Source: Anaerolineae bacterium
GTDB lineage: Bacteria > Chloroflexota > Anaerolineae > Anaerolineales > Villigracilaceae
Assembly (NCBI GenBank): GCA_021324435.1
Contig: JAJPIZ010000033.1
Coordinates: 1 to 64,000 of the forward strand
DNA length: 64,000 nucleotides
Direction: 5' to 3'
Part shown: positions 27,065 through 35,740 of the stretch, one piece after another
How the letters are laid out: each line of letters opens with the position of its first letter
Numbering within the stretch: position 1 is the stretch's first letter
Translations under genes and position numbers: made by a program
Notes under the pieces: model-generated
The model's database searches: none
Seen by the model: the letters and a program-made list of their open reading frames with translations, nothing else
Told to the model about the DNA's origin: nothing

Positions 27065-28153
27065 TTACCCGTGCTTCTTCTGGAACTCGCGCATGAACTT
27101 GGTCAACTCTTCCGCGGCTTTGACGTCCAGCGCGTTGTAAAGCGAAGCGCGCATCCCGCCGACGGAGCGATGACCTTTGAGCCCGATCAAGTCGTTGCTC
27201 TTGGCTTCCTTCGCGAACGTCTCTTCCAATTCTTCGGACGGCAGACGGAACGGAATGTTCATCACCGAGCGCGCCTCCTTGTTGGCGTGTCCGCGATAGA
27301 AACCGCCGCTCTCGTCAATGGCTTTGTAAACCAAATCCGCTTTGGCGCGGTTGCGCTTTGCAATTTCGCTCAAACCGCCCAATTGCTTCGCCCACTTGAA
27401 AACCAAACCGGTGATGTAGATTGACCAGCAGGGCGGAGTGTTGTGCAATGATCCGCTGGCGGCCAATGCTTTGTAATCAAGCATGACGGGCAGGTTGGCG
27501 GGAGTCCGCTCGAGCATGTCATCGCGCACGATCACGATGACCACGCCCGCGGGTCCCGCGTTTTTCTGCGCCCCGGCATAGATGAATGCGTACTTGGAAA
27601 CATCAATGGGCCGGCTGATGAAATCCGACGACGCATCGCAAACCAACGGGACGCCCGCCGGCGGAGTCGGCTCGGTGAAGTATTCCACGCCGTGAATCGT
27701 CTCGTTGGAGGTGAAATGCAGATACGCGGCTTTCGGATCGGGATCGAGTTTATCGGGCAGGCTCTTGAATCCACCCGCTTCGGTGTCCGCCGCGGCGCGA
27801 ACCGTTCCAAGTTTTTGCGCTTCCTTGAATGCAGTCTTGCTCCATGTTCCGGTCACGATGTAATCTGCGGAGCCGGTCGGGCGCAGGTTCATCGGCAGCA
27901 TCGCAAATTGCAGTGACGCGCCGCCCTGCAGGAACATGACTTTGTAATTGGATGGAATGCCGAGCAGTTCGCGCAAGTCCGCTTCGGCGGTTTGGATGAT
28001 GTTTTCGAATTCTTTCGAGCGATGGCTGATTTCCATCACCGACATTCCCGTGCCTTTGTAATCGAGCATTTCGGCCTGCGCCTGTTGCAGAACTTCCAGC
28101 GGCAGTGCCGCGGGACCGGGATTGAAGTTGTACACGCGTTTGGGATCGGACAT
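27065..28153 (-). CDS. serC: Phosphoserine aminotransferase
   Basis: A 362-residue PLP enzyme starting MSDPKRVYNFNPGPAALPLEVL with GGAGG upstream; the frame extends to 28225 but those codons are repeat-like and lack support. Motifs: EISHRSKEFENI near residue 42, the phosphate-binding GGASLQFAMLPMNL near 77, and the PLP lysine in YAGAQKNAGPAGV near 190. It converts 3-phosphohydroxypyruvate to phosphoserine. It is divergent from serA, the preceding pathway enzyme, so one intergenic region can control both. Confidence 0.96.
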   Translation of the reverse strand: MSDPKRVYNFNPGPAALPLEVLQQAQAEMLDYKGTGMSVMEISHRSKEFENIIQTAEADLRELLGIPSNYKVMFLQGGASLQFAMLPMNLRPTGSADYIVTGTWSKTAFKEAQKLGTVRAAADTEAGGFKSLPDKLDPDPKAAYLHFTSNETIHGVEYFTEPTPPAGVPLVCDASSDFISRPIDVSKYAFIYAGAQKNAGPAGVVIVIVRDDMLERTPANLPVMLDYKALAASGSLHNTPPCWSIYITGLVFKWAKQLGGLSEIAKRNRAKADLVYKAIDESGGFYRGHANKEARSVMNIPFRLPSEELEETFAKEAKSNDLIGLKGHRSVGGMRASLYNALDVKAAEELTKFMREFQKKHG

Positions 28154-28167
28154 GAAAGAGCCTCCAG

Positions 28168-28242
28168 GATTTATCCATGAATTCACGCGAATTTGCACGA
28201 ATATTTCAAAACCATTCGCGCTCATTCGCGAAAATTAGCGGA
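28168..28242. repeat. Low-complexity ATTCGCG/CACGAAT repeat between serC and serA
   Basis: Contains ATTCACGCGAATTTGCACGAAT and CATTCGCGCTCATTCGCGAAAATTAGCG-like units, short variants of the same words. Typical of the degenerate intergenic repeats elsewhere in this window. No gene is visible in the remaining intergenic sequence apart from the serA promoter. Confidence 0.45.
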
Positions 28243-28328
28243 TGAGTTTCTTCTTATCACGGCATTATAGCCGCTTGTCAGACAAACCGCCAAGAACAAT
28301 TGACACGATTCGCGCCTGATGGATGTCG

Positions 28329-28357
28329 TTGACAAAGGGTTTTTCCATTGTTAGAAT
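28329..28357 (+). promoter_or_regulatory. Promoter of serA
   Basis: TTGACA (28329-28334), exactly 17 bases, TAGAAT (28352-28357). Predicted start near 28364 gives a leader of about 80 bases before the serA ATG. Confidence 0.8.
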
Positions 28358-28442
28358 GCGCTCGTGAACTCACTGACTTTCGACAGGGATTCAGCCGCGC
28401 CGCGGTTGGCTCCCTGTTATTAATTTCAAGAGGAGATTCAAA

Positions 28443-29354
28443 ATGAAAGTTCTCGTTTGCGATAAAACCGAGAAGGAAGCCATTGATCAGATGCGCGCCG
28501 CGGGTTTGACTGTGGACGTGCGCGACGACATCACCCCCGAAGATTTGATGAAGGTCCTGCCTGCCTACGACGGCATGGTCGTTCGCTCGCGGACCAAGGT
28601 GCGGGCTCCGTTGATTGATGCTTGTCCAAATCTGAAAGTGATCGTGCGCGGCGGCGTGGGGCTGGATACCATTGATGCAGAGTATGCCAAATCAAAGGGC
28701 ATCACCGTGATGAACACACCGCTTGCCAGTTCCGCATCGGTCGCCGAATTGACCATCGGCTACATGTTCATGCTGGTGCGTTCCCTTTACAAAGCCACCG
28801 CTTCGATGAAAGCCGAAAAATGGGAAAAGAAAGCTTTTGAAGGCGATGAGATCGGCGGCAAGATCCTCGGCTTGATCGGCGTCGGCAACATCGGCAGGGA
28901 GGTGGCCAAACGCGCTTCCGCGCTCGGCATGACGGTGATCGCGTATGATCCGTATGTCAAAGAGATCGCGGGTATCAAGTTGGTTTCACTCGATGAACTT
29001 TTAACACAAGCCGATTACATCAGCCTGCATCTGCCGAAGACAAAAGAATCGGCGGGCATGATCGGCAAAGATCAATTTGCGAAAATGAAAAACGGTGTGC
29101 GCATTATCAACTGCGCGCGCGGCGGCATCATTGACGAGAACGCGCTCTATGACGCATTGACCAGCGGCAAGGTGGCGGGCGCGGCATTGGATGTTTTTGC
29201 TGAAGAGCCTCCGACCGATTGGAAATTGCTCAAGCTCGACAACGTCATCGGCTCGCCGCACATCGGCGCGGCGACGAAAGAAGCGCAAAGCCGCATCGGC
29301 GCGGAAGTGGCCGAGAAGTTGATTGATTTTGCCAGGAAGATGCAGCCTGCGTAA
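28443..29354 (+). CDS. serA: D-3-phosphoglycerate dehydrogenase, short form without ACT domain
   Basis: A 303-residue D-2-hydroxyacid dehydrogenase. Catalytic-domain residues include RSRTKV, NAD-binding GLIGVGNIGREVAKRA near 145, NCARGGIIDENAL near 225 (Arg) and the His in NVIGSPHIGAAT near 275. It makes 3-phosphohydroxypyruvate for serine. It lacks the C-terminal ACT and intervening domains, so serine feedback by the usual route is unlikely. A strong GAGGAG site and promoter precede it. serC diverges from it and a DUF1015 gene follows. Confidence 0.92.
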   Translation: MKVLVCDKTEKEAIDQMRAAGLTVDVRDDITPEDLMKVLPAYDGMVVRSRTKVRAPLIDACPNLKVIVRGGVGLDTIDAEYAKSKGITVMNTPLASSASVAELTIGYMFMLVRSLYKATASMKAEKWEKKAFEGDEIGGKILGLIGVGNIGREVAKRASALGMTVIAYDPYVKEIAGIKLVSLDELLTQADYISLHLPKTKESAGMIGKDQFAKMKNGVRIINCARGGIIDENALYDALTSGKVAGAALDVFAEEPPTDWKLLKLDNVIGSPHIGAATKEAQSRIGAEVAEKLIDFARKMQPA

Positions 29355-29360
29355 TTTGTT

Positions 29361-29391
29361 CGTAGGGGCACAGCGCCGCTAAGCCCCTACG
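29361..29391. repeat. CGTAGGGGC hairpin repeat between serA and the DUF1015 gene
   Basis: CGTAGGGGC / GCCCCTACG, perfect 9-base-pair arms with a 13-base loop. A member of the same GTAGGGGC family as the palindrome at 30739-30768. It may attenuate read-through into the next gene. Confidence 0.65.
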
Positions 29392-29419
29392 TGATTCTAT
29401 CGAAGGAAAATCGAAACCG

Positions 29420-30736
29420 ATGAAAATCATTAGCGATATTGGCGTTCAAATCCCGCAGGTGTATTTACCCAAGCCCGGCCTAGACCTGACCAAATGGGCG
29501 GTCATTGCCTGCGACCAATTTACGTCCGAGCCGGAATACTGGCGTGAGGTGGAGAAGATCGTCGGCGATGCGCCTTCCACGCTGAACTTGACCTTTCCTG
29601 AAGTTTATTTGGAAAAGCCCGGCGTAGAACAGCGCATCCAAAATATTCAGGCCGCGATGCGGAAATATTTGGATGCCGGCATTCTCCAGCCGCGCGAGGG
29701 CTTGATTTATGTCGAGCGCACGGTCGCAGGCAAGACACGTAAAGGCATTGTCTTGGCGCTCGACCTCGAGCATTACGATTACAACAAAGGCTCCAGCAGT
29801 TTGATTCGCGCCACAGAGGGGACGATCATGGATCGCCTGCCGCCGCGCATGAAGATCCGCGAAGGCGCGGCGCTCGAATTGCCGCACATTTTGGTTTTGA
29901 TTGACGACCCGTACCGTACGGTCATCGAACCGTTGTCTGAAACGAAATCGAAATTTGAAAAGCTTTACGATTTTGACTTGATGCTTGACAGCGGTCATTT
30001 GACGGGCTATGCGGTGAATGCGGATTTTGAAAATCGAGTGATCGCGGCTTTGCGCGCTTTGTCCAAGCCGGAAACTTTCGCCGCAAAATATGGCATCGGC
30101 AAAGACAAACCCGTTTTGCTGTTCGCGATGGGAGACGGCAATCACTCCTTGGCGACCGCCAAAGCCATTTGGGAAAAGATCAAGCCGCAGGTCGGCATGG
30201 ATCATCCGGCGCGCTATGCGCTGGTCGAAATCGAAAACGTCCACGATGAAGGCTTGGAGTTCGAACCGATTCACCGCGTGCTGTTCGGCCTGAAGAAAGA
30301 TTTGTTTTCGTCGCTTGAAAAATATTTTGGCGCGAATTTTTCATACAAGCCTGCCGCGGGCGCGGAGGAAATGATCAAGAGCGTGGATTCGGCTGAGGGT
30401 CAGCAGCAGGCCATCGGTCTGATCGGAGGCGGAAAGAAATTCGGCGTGATCGAGATCGCGCATCCGTCGTCCAATCTGCCGGTCGGCACGATCCAATCCT
30501 TTCTCGACGCGTTCATGAAAGAAGGCGGCGCGGAAAAGATTGATTATGTCCACGGCGAGGATGTGGTCGTGCGGTTTGGCAGTCAGCCGAACAACGCGGG
30601 ATTCTATCTGCCCGGCATGAGCAAATCCGAGTTGTTCAAAACCGTGATCCTTGACGGCGCATTGCCGCGCAAAACATTTTCGATGGGCGAGGCGCGCGAG
30701 AAAAGATTTTATATGGAAGCGCGCAAGATTGCATAA
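29420..30736 (+). CDS. DUF1015 family protein
   Basis: A 438-residue protein with DUF1015 hallmarks: PKPGLDLTKWAVIACDQFTSEPEYW at the N-terminus, NKGSSSLIRATEGTI near residue 122, the metal- or nucleotide-site-like LLFAMGDGNHSLATAKAIWE near 234, and QPNNAGFYLPGMSKSELF near 392. No signal or membrane segment, so cytoplasmic. The biochemical role is unsettled. Its position after serA, with serC divergent, suggests a role in serine or phosphoserine metabolism, which is inference from gene order only. It ends at a perfect palindrome. Confidence 0.85.
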   Translation: MKIISDIGVQIPQVYLPKPGLDLTKWAVIACDQFTSEPEYWREVEKIVGDAPSTLNLTFPEVYLEKPGVEQRIQNIQAAMRKYLDAGILQPREGLIYVERTVAGKTRKGIVLALDLEHYDYNKGSSSLIRATEGTIMDRLPPRMKIREGAALELPHILVLIDDPYRTVIEPLSETKSKFEKLYDFDLMLDSGHLTGYAVNADFENRVIAALRALSKPETFAAKYGIGKDKPVLLFAMGDGNHSLATAKAIWEKIKPQVGMDHPARYALVEIENVHDEGLEFEPIHRVLFGLKKDLFSSLEKYFGANFSYKPAAGAEEMIKSVDSAEGQQQAIGLIGGGKKFGVIEIAHPSSNLPVGTIQSFLDAFMKEGGAEKIDYVHGEDVVVRFGSQPNNAGFYLPGMSKSELFKTVILDGALPRKTFSMGEAREKRFYMEARKIA

Positions 30737-30738
30737 CG

Positions 30739-30768
30739 TGTAGGGGCGACTGGCCAGTCGCCCCTACA
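30739..30768. terminator. Perfect 30-base palindrome, bidirectional terminator
   Basis: TGTAGGGGCGACTGG joined to its exact complement, followed by AATTTTTTAA on the plus strand. It begins 3 bases after the DUF1015 stop and overlaps the last codons of the convergent pseudouridine synthase gene. It is also a member of a dispersed GTAGGGGC repeat family. Confidence 0.75.
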
Positions 30769-31405
30769 AATTTTTTAACGCGGTTTCAAAATCCGGGGGA
30801 TAAGGTGCAGTGAATGTCAACCGTTCATTTGTTTCTGGATGTGTAAACGACAACGAATACGCATGCAAAGCCGGTCGCGAAATTAAATTTGTTTCGGGCG
30901 CGCTGTACAGGACATCTCCCAAAAGCGGATGACCCAGCGCGTAGGCGTGAACTCGAATCTGGTGCGTGCGTCCCGTCATCAATTCCGCTTCGAGCAAAAC
31001 GCAGTCTTTAAATCGTTTGAGAACTTTAAATCTCGTCTCAGACGGTTTTCCGTTTTTGTCATCCACCATTGTGCGATGTTTGTGTCCCACATTGGCGCGC
31101 AGAGGATGCTTCGCAATCTTTTCGTCCCATTTTGGATTGCCTATCGCGATGGCGTGATAAATCTTGCGCGCTTCGTGTTTGTCGAACTGCATGTTGAGCG
31201 AGCGATGCGCTTCGGCGGTGCGCGCAAAGACCATCACGCCCGATGTGGTTTTGTCGAGGCGATGGACGATCCAAACTTTTCCAAATTGCCCTTCAAGCAT
31301 TTTTACAAGATACCGCGAATCTTCTTCCCAGCCATCGGGCAAAACAGACAGTCCGGCGGGTTTGTTGAGAACAATGATTGATTCGTCAACGTGAAGAATG
31401 TCCAC
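30764..31405 (-). CDS. RluA-family RNA pseudouridine synthase
   Basis: A 213-residue enzyme with GTG start. It has IIVLNKPAGLSVLPDG near residue 10 and the catalytic aspartate in IVHRLDKTTSGVMVFA near 47. LMTGRTHQIRVHAYALGHPLLGDVLY near 140 is the standard RluA motif. There is no N-terminal S4 domain. It isomerises uridine in rRNA or tRNA; the exact target site cannot be read from sequence. It is convergent with the DUF1015 gene and divergent from the AAC(3)-DUF4910 gene. Confidence 0.92.
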   Translation of the reverse strand: MDILHVDESIIVLNKPAGLSVLPDGWEEDSRYLVKMLEGQFGKVWIVHRLDKTTSGVMVFARTAEAHRSLNMQFDKHEARKIYHAIAIGNPKWDEKIAKHPLRANVGHKHRTMVDDKNGKPSETRFKVLKRFKDCVLLEAELMTGRTHQIRVHAYALGHPLLGDVLYSAPETNLISRPALHAYSLSFTHPETNERLTFTAPYPPDFETALKNL

Positions 31406-31490
31406 TTTTTCATTATAACCGCCGCCGAGTTATTGTCCTTTTCATTATGTTACAATTTTCAAAATTGCGTTGAAGTCAGGAAGGCGTTGA

Positions 31491-33617
31491 ATGATTACAA
31501 AGAAATTTCTGATGGATGAATTTCGTTCCTTGGGAATGGAAGCCGGCGATACGATTTTTGTCCACAGCGCGTATTCGTCGCTCGGACGCGCCCCCGGCGG
31601 CGTGGAGGGCGGACCGCAAACCGTGATTGATGCGATCCTGGGCGTGATTGGCGAAGACGGCACGCTCATCATGCCAACCTTCAACTACGATTTTCTCAAA
31701 GGCGTGCCGTGGGACATCCGCACGACGCCGTCGCAAATGGGCGTGCTGACCGAATTGGTTCGCACCGATCCGCGCGCCAAACGCATGTTCCATGCAATTT
31801 ATTCGATGGCCGCCATTGGCAAACACGCCGATGAACTAGCCGCGCATCAAAGCAACGATTGCTTTGGCGAAACGACCATCTTCAAAAAATTCCGCGATTG
31901 GGACGCCAAGATTTTGATCATCGGTTTGCCTTACAGCAAAAGCATCACGTTCCTGCACCATTGCGAACAGATGGCCGGCGTGGATTATCGCTTCTTGAAG
32001 GAATTCAAAGGTATTGGCATTGACTTCGCAGGCAAGCCGCACGAATTGACGTACACGATGTTCGTCCGTGATGTGGAGCGCGGCGTGGTGCTGGACTTCG
32101 AGCCAATCGGCGCCCTGCTCGACAGCCAGGTTGTGAAGATGAAAAAGATTGGCCTCGGCGATGTGCGGCTGATGAAATGCAATGATGTTTTTCGCGTGGC
32201 GGTCAAGGCGATGAAAGAGCATAAGGGACCCGGCTTGACGTACATCATCGAGACGCCGGAAAAAGCGAAAGATTGGATTCCCGCGATGAAGAAAATCTCC
32301 AGTCTGAAAGACGTTTTGGCGGAAATTGTTCCGCTTCACCGCACGCTGGCGTCGGATGGACTCGATCAGGCTTTGGAAATTGTCGGCTCGTATATGCCGG
32401 AGAATGCCGAATACAAAATCGAAACCTACGAGCCGCTCAAAAAAGTCTGGACGTGGTATGTGCCGGAGCGGTACGTTGTCCATGAAGCGTATCTCGAAAC
32501 CGAAGACGGCAAGCGCGTCGTTGATTTCAAAGATAATGTCCTGCATCTCGTTTCGTATTCACTGCCGATTGATAAGATGCTGACGTGGGACGAGCTTGCG
32601 CCGCATTTGTTTTACAACGCCGACCGTCCGCATGCCATTCCGTGGAAGTTCAAATATTACGACCGCGATTGGGGCTTCTGCCTGCCGAAGAATTTATTCG
32701 ACGCGCTGCCTCACGACAAAAAATATCATGCGGTGATTAAATCTGAATTCGTCACTGATCCGGCGCAGGGATTCAAAGTCGCGGCTTCGGTCGCGCATCC
32801 GCTCGGCGGACCGAACCCCGCGGCGGGGGAGATGTTCATCATGGCGCACATCTGCCACCCCAATCAGGCGAACGACGACGCGGCGGGCGTGGTGACCGCG
32901 CTTGAAGTCGCGCGCCGCCTCGCGGCCAAGCCGCTGCCGCCCGGTTCGATGAGCGTCCGCTTCTGGTTCGGACCCGAGACGATCGGCACCATCGCGTACC
33001 TTGCCCACCACGAAGATTTGATCCCGCGTTTTCGCGGCGGAATCTTCCTTGAGATGACCGGCAACGACAACACGATCGCGCTACAGCACACGCGCCAGCA
33101 CGATCACATGCTTGACCGTGTTGGACAATATGTTTTGAAAAAACGCGGACGTCATTTCCGCGAAGGCACGTTCGCCGACATCATCGCCAACGACGAGCGT
33201 GTGTTGAACGGGCCGGGCGTCAACGTGCCGTGCCTTTCGATCAGCCGTTACCCGTACCCCGAATATCACACCACGGACGATAACCTCGACATCATGCACG
33301 AAGATAAACTGATGGAGGCCGCGGATGTGACCGAAGAAATTATCCGTATTTACGCCAGCAATTTTGTGCCCAAACGAAAATTCCGCGGACCGGTTTTTCT
33401 TTCGGGCAATGGATTATTCGTTGATTGGCAGGTGAATTGGAAACTCAACCGCGCCATCGAAAAGATGATGATGCGCTTTGAAGGAAAGCAAAGTGTGTTC
33501 GAAATTGCGGATGAGTTGGATTTGGATTATTGGGAAACGCGTGAGTATATCGAGAAATTCCACACGCGTGATTTGATCGAGAGATTGCCAATTCCCGAAC
33601 TGGCGGAGAGGGAATAA
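31491..33617 (+). CDS. AAC(3)-like acetyltransferase fused to DUF4910 aminopeptidase
   Basis: A 708-residue two-domain protein. Residues about 1-265 match the aminoglycoside 3-N-acetyltransferase fold: GDTIFVHSAYSSLGRAPGG, GTLIMPTFNYDF, FHAIYSMAAIGKHADELAAHQSNDCFG and the SxTxLHHCEQ-type SKSITFLHHCEQ. Residues about 280-620 match the M28-like DUF4910 aminopeptidase fold (MAHICHPNQANDDAAG zinc site, SISRYPYPEYHTTDDN). About 620-708 form a winged-helix-like tail. AAC(3) enzymes acetylate amino sugars and DUF4910 proteins often sit in surface polysaccharide clusters. A role in modifying an amino-sugar or peptide-linked metabolite is inferred; antibiotic resistance is possible but not the default. 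Confidence 0.82.
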   Translation: MITKKFLMDEFRSLGMEAGDTIFVHSAYSSLGRAPGGVEGGPQTVIDAILGVIGEDGTLIMPTFNYDFLKGVPWDIRTTPSQMGVLTELVRTDPRAKRMFHAIYSMAAIGKHADELAAHQSNDCFGETTIFKKFRDWDAKILIIGLPYSKSITFLHHCEQMAGVDYRFLKEFKGIGIDFAGKPHELTYTMFVRDVERGVVLDFEPIGALLDSQVVKMKKIGLGDVRLMKCNDVFRVAVKAMKEHKGPGLTYIIETPEKAKDWIPAMKKISSLKDVLAEIVPLHRTLASDGLDQALEIVGSYMPENAEYKIETYEPLKKVWTWYVPERYVVHEAYLETEDGKRVVDFKDNVLHLVSYSLPIDKMLTWDELAPHLFYNADRPHAIPWKFKYYDRDWGFCLPKNLFDALPHDKKYHAVIKSEFVTDPAQGFKVAASVAHPLGGPNPAAGEMFIMAHICHPNQANDDAAGVVTALEVARRLAAKPLPPGSMSVRFWFGPETIGTIAYLAHHEDLIPRFRGGIFLEMTGNDNTIALQHTRQHDHMLDRVGQYVLKKRGRHFREGTFADIIANDERVLNGPGVNVPCLSISRYPYPEYHTTDDNLDIMHEDKLMEAADVTEEIIRIYASNFVPKRKFRGPVFLSGNGLFVDWQVNWKLNRAIEKMMMRFEGKQSVFEIADELDLDYWETREYIEKFHTRDLIERLPIPELAERE

Positions 33618-33618
33618 C

Positions 33619-35286
33619 CTATGGATGCGACGCCGTCCCGCCCACTGCCTCTCGCCTGCTGTTTACTGGAATCTTCGTCATTGCATATTCAGCCAGCGCG
33701 GTGATCGTCAATGACGGATTGACTCCCGGATTGGCGGGCATGATCGAGCCGTCAATGATGTACATGCCGGGGTAATGATGCACTTCAAAATTTTCGTTCA
33801 CCACGCCTTCGCTTGCATCTCGTCCAATCGGCGCGCCGCCGAGGATGTGCGCGGTGGTTGGAAGCCCTAACAAATTTTCTCCAAGCGATCCCAAAGCGAT
33901 TCCATTCGTTCGTTTCGCAAACTCGCGCGTCAACTCGTGCGAGCCTTTGACCTGCGCGTGGATTTCATAGCCCGGTTCTGCTTCCGCCACCATGCCGCGC
34001 CGGAATAATGTGAAGAGACTGCGTCCCATTCTAAATCGCATACGGTTGTCGGCGTGCTGCATCACCAATAGAATCGTCACATTGTGCGCCCAGCCCGGCA
34101 GAACCAGCGCTTTCAAGAAATCAACTGGGTGAGTCAATACCCAGCCAAGGAATCTCAACAATCGAATCGGCGCGCTCACGTCGGTATCAATCAGCGGCGC
34201 GGCGAGAAATCGCATCAGCGATGAACCGTCGGGATAGCGCACCGGCTCGATGCGCGTGATCTCGTCGTGGTTGTAAATCGAAGAGATCGAAACGCCTTCC
34301 GAATAATTGATGTCGGATTTGCGCGCGACCGATCCAAGCAATGCTTCGGAATTGGTCCGCACCATGTCGCCGAGCCGCGGTGAAAGATTCGGCAGGGACT
34401 TCTTCTCGTCTCGCAGATTCAATAACAGCTTGATCGTTCCCATCACGCCCGCAGACAGGATCACGCGTCTGGCCCGGACCCGCTGTGGGGTCCCGCGAAA
34501 GAGGCGGGTGCTTGACTGGTAGGTGATCTCGTAAAGCGGAGCGTTGTCGGTTGAGGGTTGACGGCCGGCGGTCAACTGTCCATTGTCAACCGTCAGCGGT
34601 CTAATATCAATCGCTTCGGCTTCCGCAATCACGCGCGCGCCATTCTTTTCCGCAAAATACAAATAATTCTTCGGCAGGGTATTCTTTGCGTTGTATCGGC
34701 ATCCGACCATGCATCCGCCGCAGTGACGGCATCCGGCGCGTGATGGACCTTCGCCAGCGAAATATGGATCAGGAACCGTCACACCTTCTTCGCCGAAATA
34801 CGCGCCGACCTCCGTGGCGCGGAATGTTTGACCCATGCCGCGTTCTTCGGCAAATTGTTTTAGGATTTCATCCGCTTTCCAAAGTTTTGGATTGCGTGCC
34901 ACGCCGAGCATTTTCTTTGCCGTTTCATAATGCGGCTTGAGAATTTTTCCCCATGCAATCGGTTGATTCCACGCGGGCGTCGCGAACGTTTCATCGGTGG
35001 GAACTTCGAGTACGTTGGCATAACCTAGACTTCCGCCGCCCACGCCCGCGCCGTGCAAAACCATCACGCCTTTGAGAATACTGATTTGCAAAATGCCGAA
35101 GGCGCGGATGGCTGGCATCCAAAGATATTTCCAATATTGCCAGTTGGTCTTTGCAAAATCGTCGTCGTTGAATCGTTTGCCTTTTTCGAGGACGAGAACC
35201 GAATAACCCTTTTCCGTCAGCCGCATGGCGGAGACACTGCCCCCGAAACCGGAACCGATGATGACGTAGTCAAAGCAGTCAGTCAT
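33619..35286 (-). CDS. GMC-family FAD oxidoreductase, cholesterol-oxidase-like
   Basis: A 555-residue flavoprotein. FAD-binding YVIIGSGFGGSVSAMRL opens the chain. GVMVLHGAGVGGGSLGYANV near residue 75 is the cholesterol-oxidase-type GMC motif, and the C-terminal VHHYPGMYIIDGSIMPANPGVNPSLTITALAEYA is the GMC C-terminal signature. There is no secretion signal. Substrate is probably an alcohol or sterol-like compound, not determinable here. Its ATG overlaps the stop of a four-helix-bundle gene, so the pair is translationally coupled. A repeat-derived segment (VDNGQLTAGRQPSTDN) is kept in frame near residue 230. Confidence 0.85.
   Translation of the reverse strand: MTDCFDYVIIGSGFGGSVSAMRLTEKGYSVLVLEKGKRFNDDDFAKTNWQYWKYLWMPAIRAFGILQISILKGVMVLHGAGVGGGSLGYANVLEVPTDETFATPAWNQPIAWGKILKPHYETAKKMLGVARNPKLWKADEILKQFAEERGMGQTFRATEVGAYFGEEGVTVPDPYFAGEGPSRAGCRHCGGCMVGCRYNAKNTLPKNYLYFAEKNGARVIAEAEAIDIRPLTVDNGQLTAGRQPSTDNAPLYEITYQSSTRLFRGTPQRVRARRVILSAGVMGTIKLLLNLRDEKKSLPNLSPRLGDMVRTNSEALLGSVARKSDINYSEGVSISSIYNHDEITRIEPVRYPDGSSLMRFLAAPLIDTDVSAPIRLLRFLGWVLTHPVDFLKALVLPGWAHNVTILLVMQHADNRMRFRMGRSLFTLFRRGMVAEAEPGYEIHAQVKGSHELTREFAKRTNGIALGSLGENLLGLPTTAHILGGAPIGRDASEGVVNENFEVHHYPGMYIIDGSIMPANPGVNPSLTITALAEYAMTKIPVNSRREAVGGTASHP
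34553..34602. repeat. Dispersed micro-repeat inside the GMC gene, in frame
   Basis: GGTTGAGGGTTGACGG, GCGGTCAACTGTCC and TGTCAACCGTCAGCGG are words of the same family as 13861-13908 in cydDC, here in the opposite orientation. Confidence 0.55.
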
Positions 35287-35645
35287 CGGCGATCAGCCCT
35301 CAGCGTTTTGAGGAGAGACGCGAGCATTCGCTTGACTTCCTCGACCTCACCATGAAGTTTTTCGTGTTGATCTTTTGTGAGAAATTCAAGATCATTAGCA
35401 AGGATGAGTTGATATTCGGTTTCACTTGCCGATCCCATCGCGATCTGCAAGAAACGGGCAAACTCCGCGTCGGTGTTCCTTCCGCATCCTTCTGCGATAT
35501 TGGTTGGAATGGACATGCTGGCGCGCCTTATTTGAGAAGTTAATCCATAAAGTTCCTCTTTTGGGAATTTGCTCGTTGCCTTGTATATTCCCAAAGCCAG
35601 TTGATGTGCTTTTTCCCAAACCTTGAGTTGGCGAAAATCTTTCAT
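35283..35645 (-). CDS. Four-helix bundle protein, 23S rRNA intervening-sequence type
   Basis: A 120-residue all-helical protein, MKDFRQLKVWEKAHQLALGIYK through LYGLTSQIRRASMSIPTNIAEG to EYQLILANDLEFL, the standard S23/IVP family. In many bacteria it is encoded in 23S rRNA intervening sequences, but it also appears elsewhere in genomes, as here. It forms pentamers and has no proven activity. Its stop overlaps the GMC oxidoreductase start (ATGA), which is unusual company. GGGAGAA precedes the ATG. A tandem repeat lies directly upstream. Confidence 0.93.
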   Translation of the reverse strand: MKDFRQLKVWEKAHQLALGIYKATSKFPKEELYGLTSQIRRASMSIPTNIAEGCGRNTDAEFARFLQIAMGSASETEYQLILANDLEFLTKDQHEKLHGEVEEVKRMLASLLKTLRADRR

Positions 35646-35685
35646 GATTTCTCCCGTTTATAAATCAGCCATCAGCCAGTAATCG

Positions 35686-35740
35686 AGCTGACGGCTGAAC
35701 GCTGACGGCTGAATGCTGACGGCTGAATGCTGATGGCTAA
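35686..35740. repeat. Tandem 14-base repeat, about 3.9 copies
   Basis: Unit GCTGACGGCTGAAT: copies at 35686-35699 (last base C), 35700-35713, 35714-35727, and a degenerate one at 35728-35740 (GCTGATGGCTAAT). The final copy supplies the stop region of the hbd gene. Earlier CAGCCATCAGCCAG at 35666-35679 is a reversed form. Confidence 0.85.

Noticed and set aside
28154-28225. Longer N-terminus for SerC
   Set aside because: Codons fall in low-complexity repeat; MSDPKRVYNFNPGP is the standard SerC start with GGAGG before it.
29480-30274. Minus-strand frame of 264 codons opposite the DUF1015 gene
   Set aside because: The plus-strand product is a clear family member; the opposite frame has shadow composition.
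31491-33617. Antibiotic resistance gene
   Set aside because: The AAC(3)-like half is fused to an aminopeptidase and lacks resistance context; metabolic use is likelier.
35650-35740. CRISPR array
   Set aside because: Direct 14-base units with no spacers; a simple tandem repeat.
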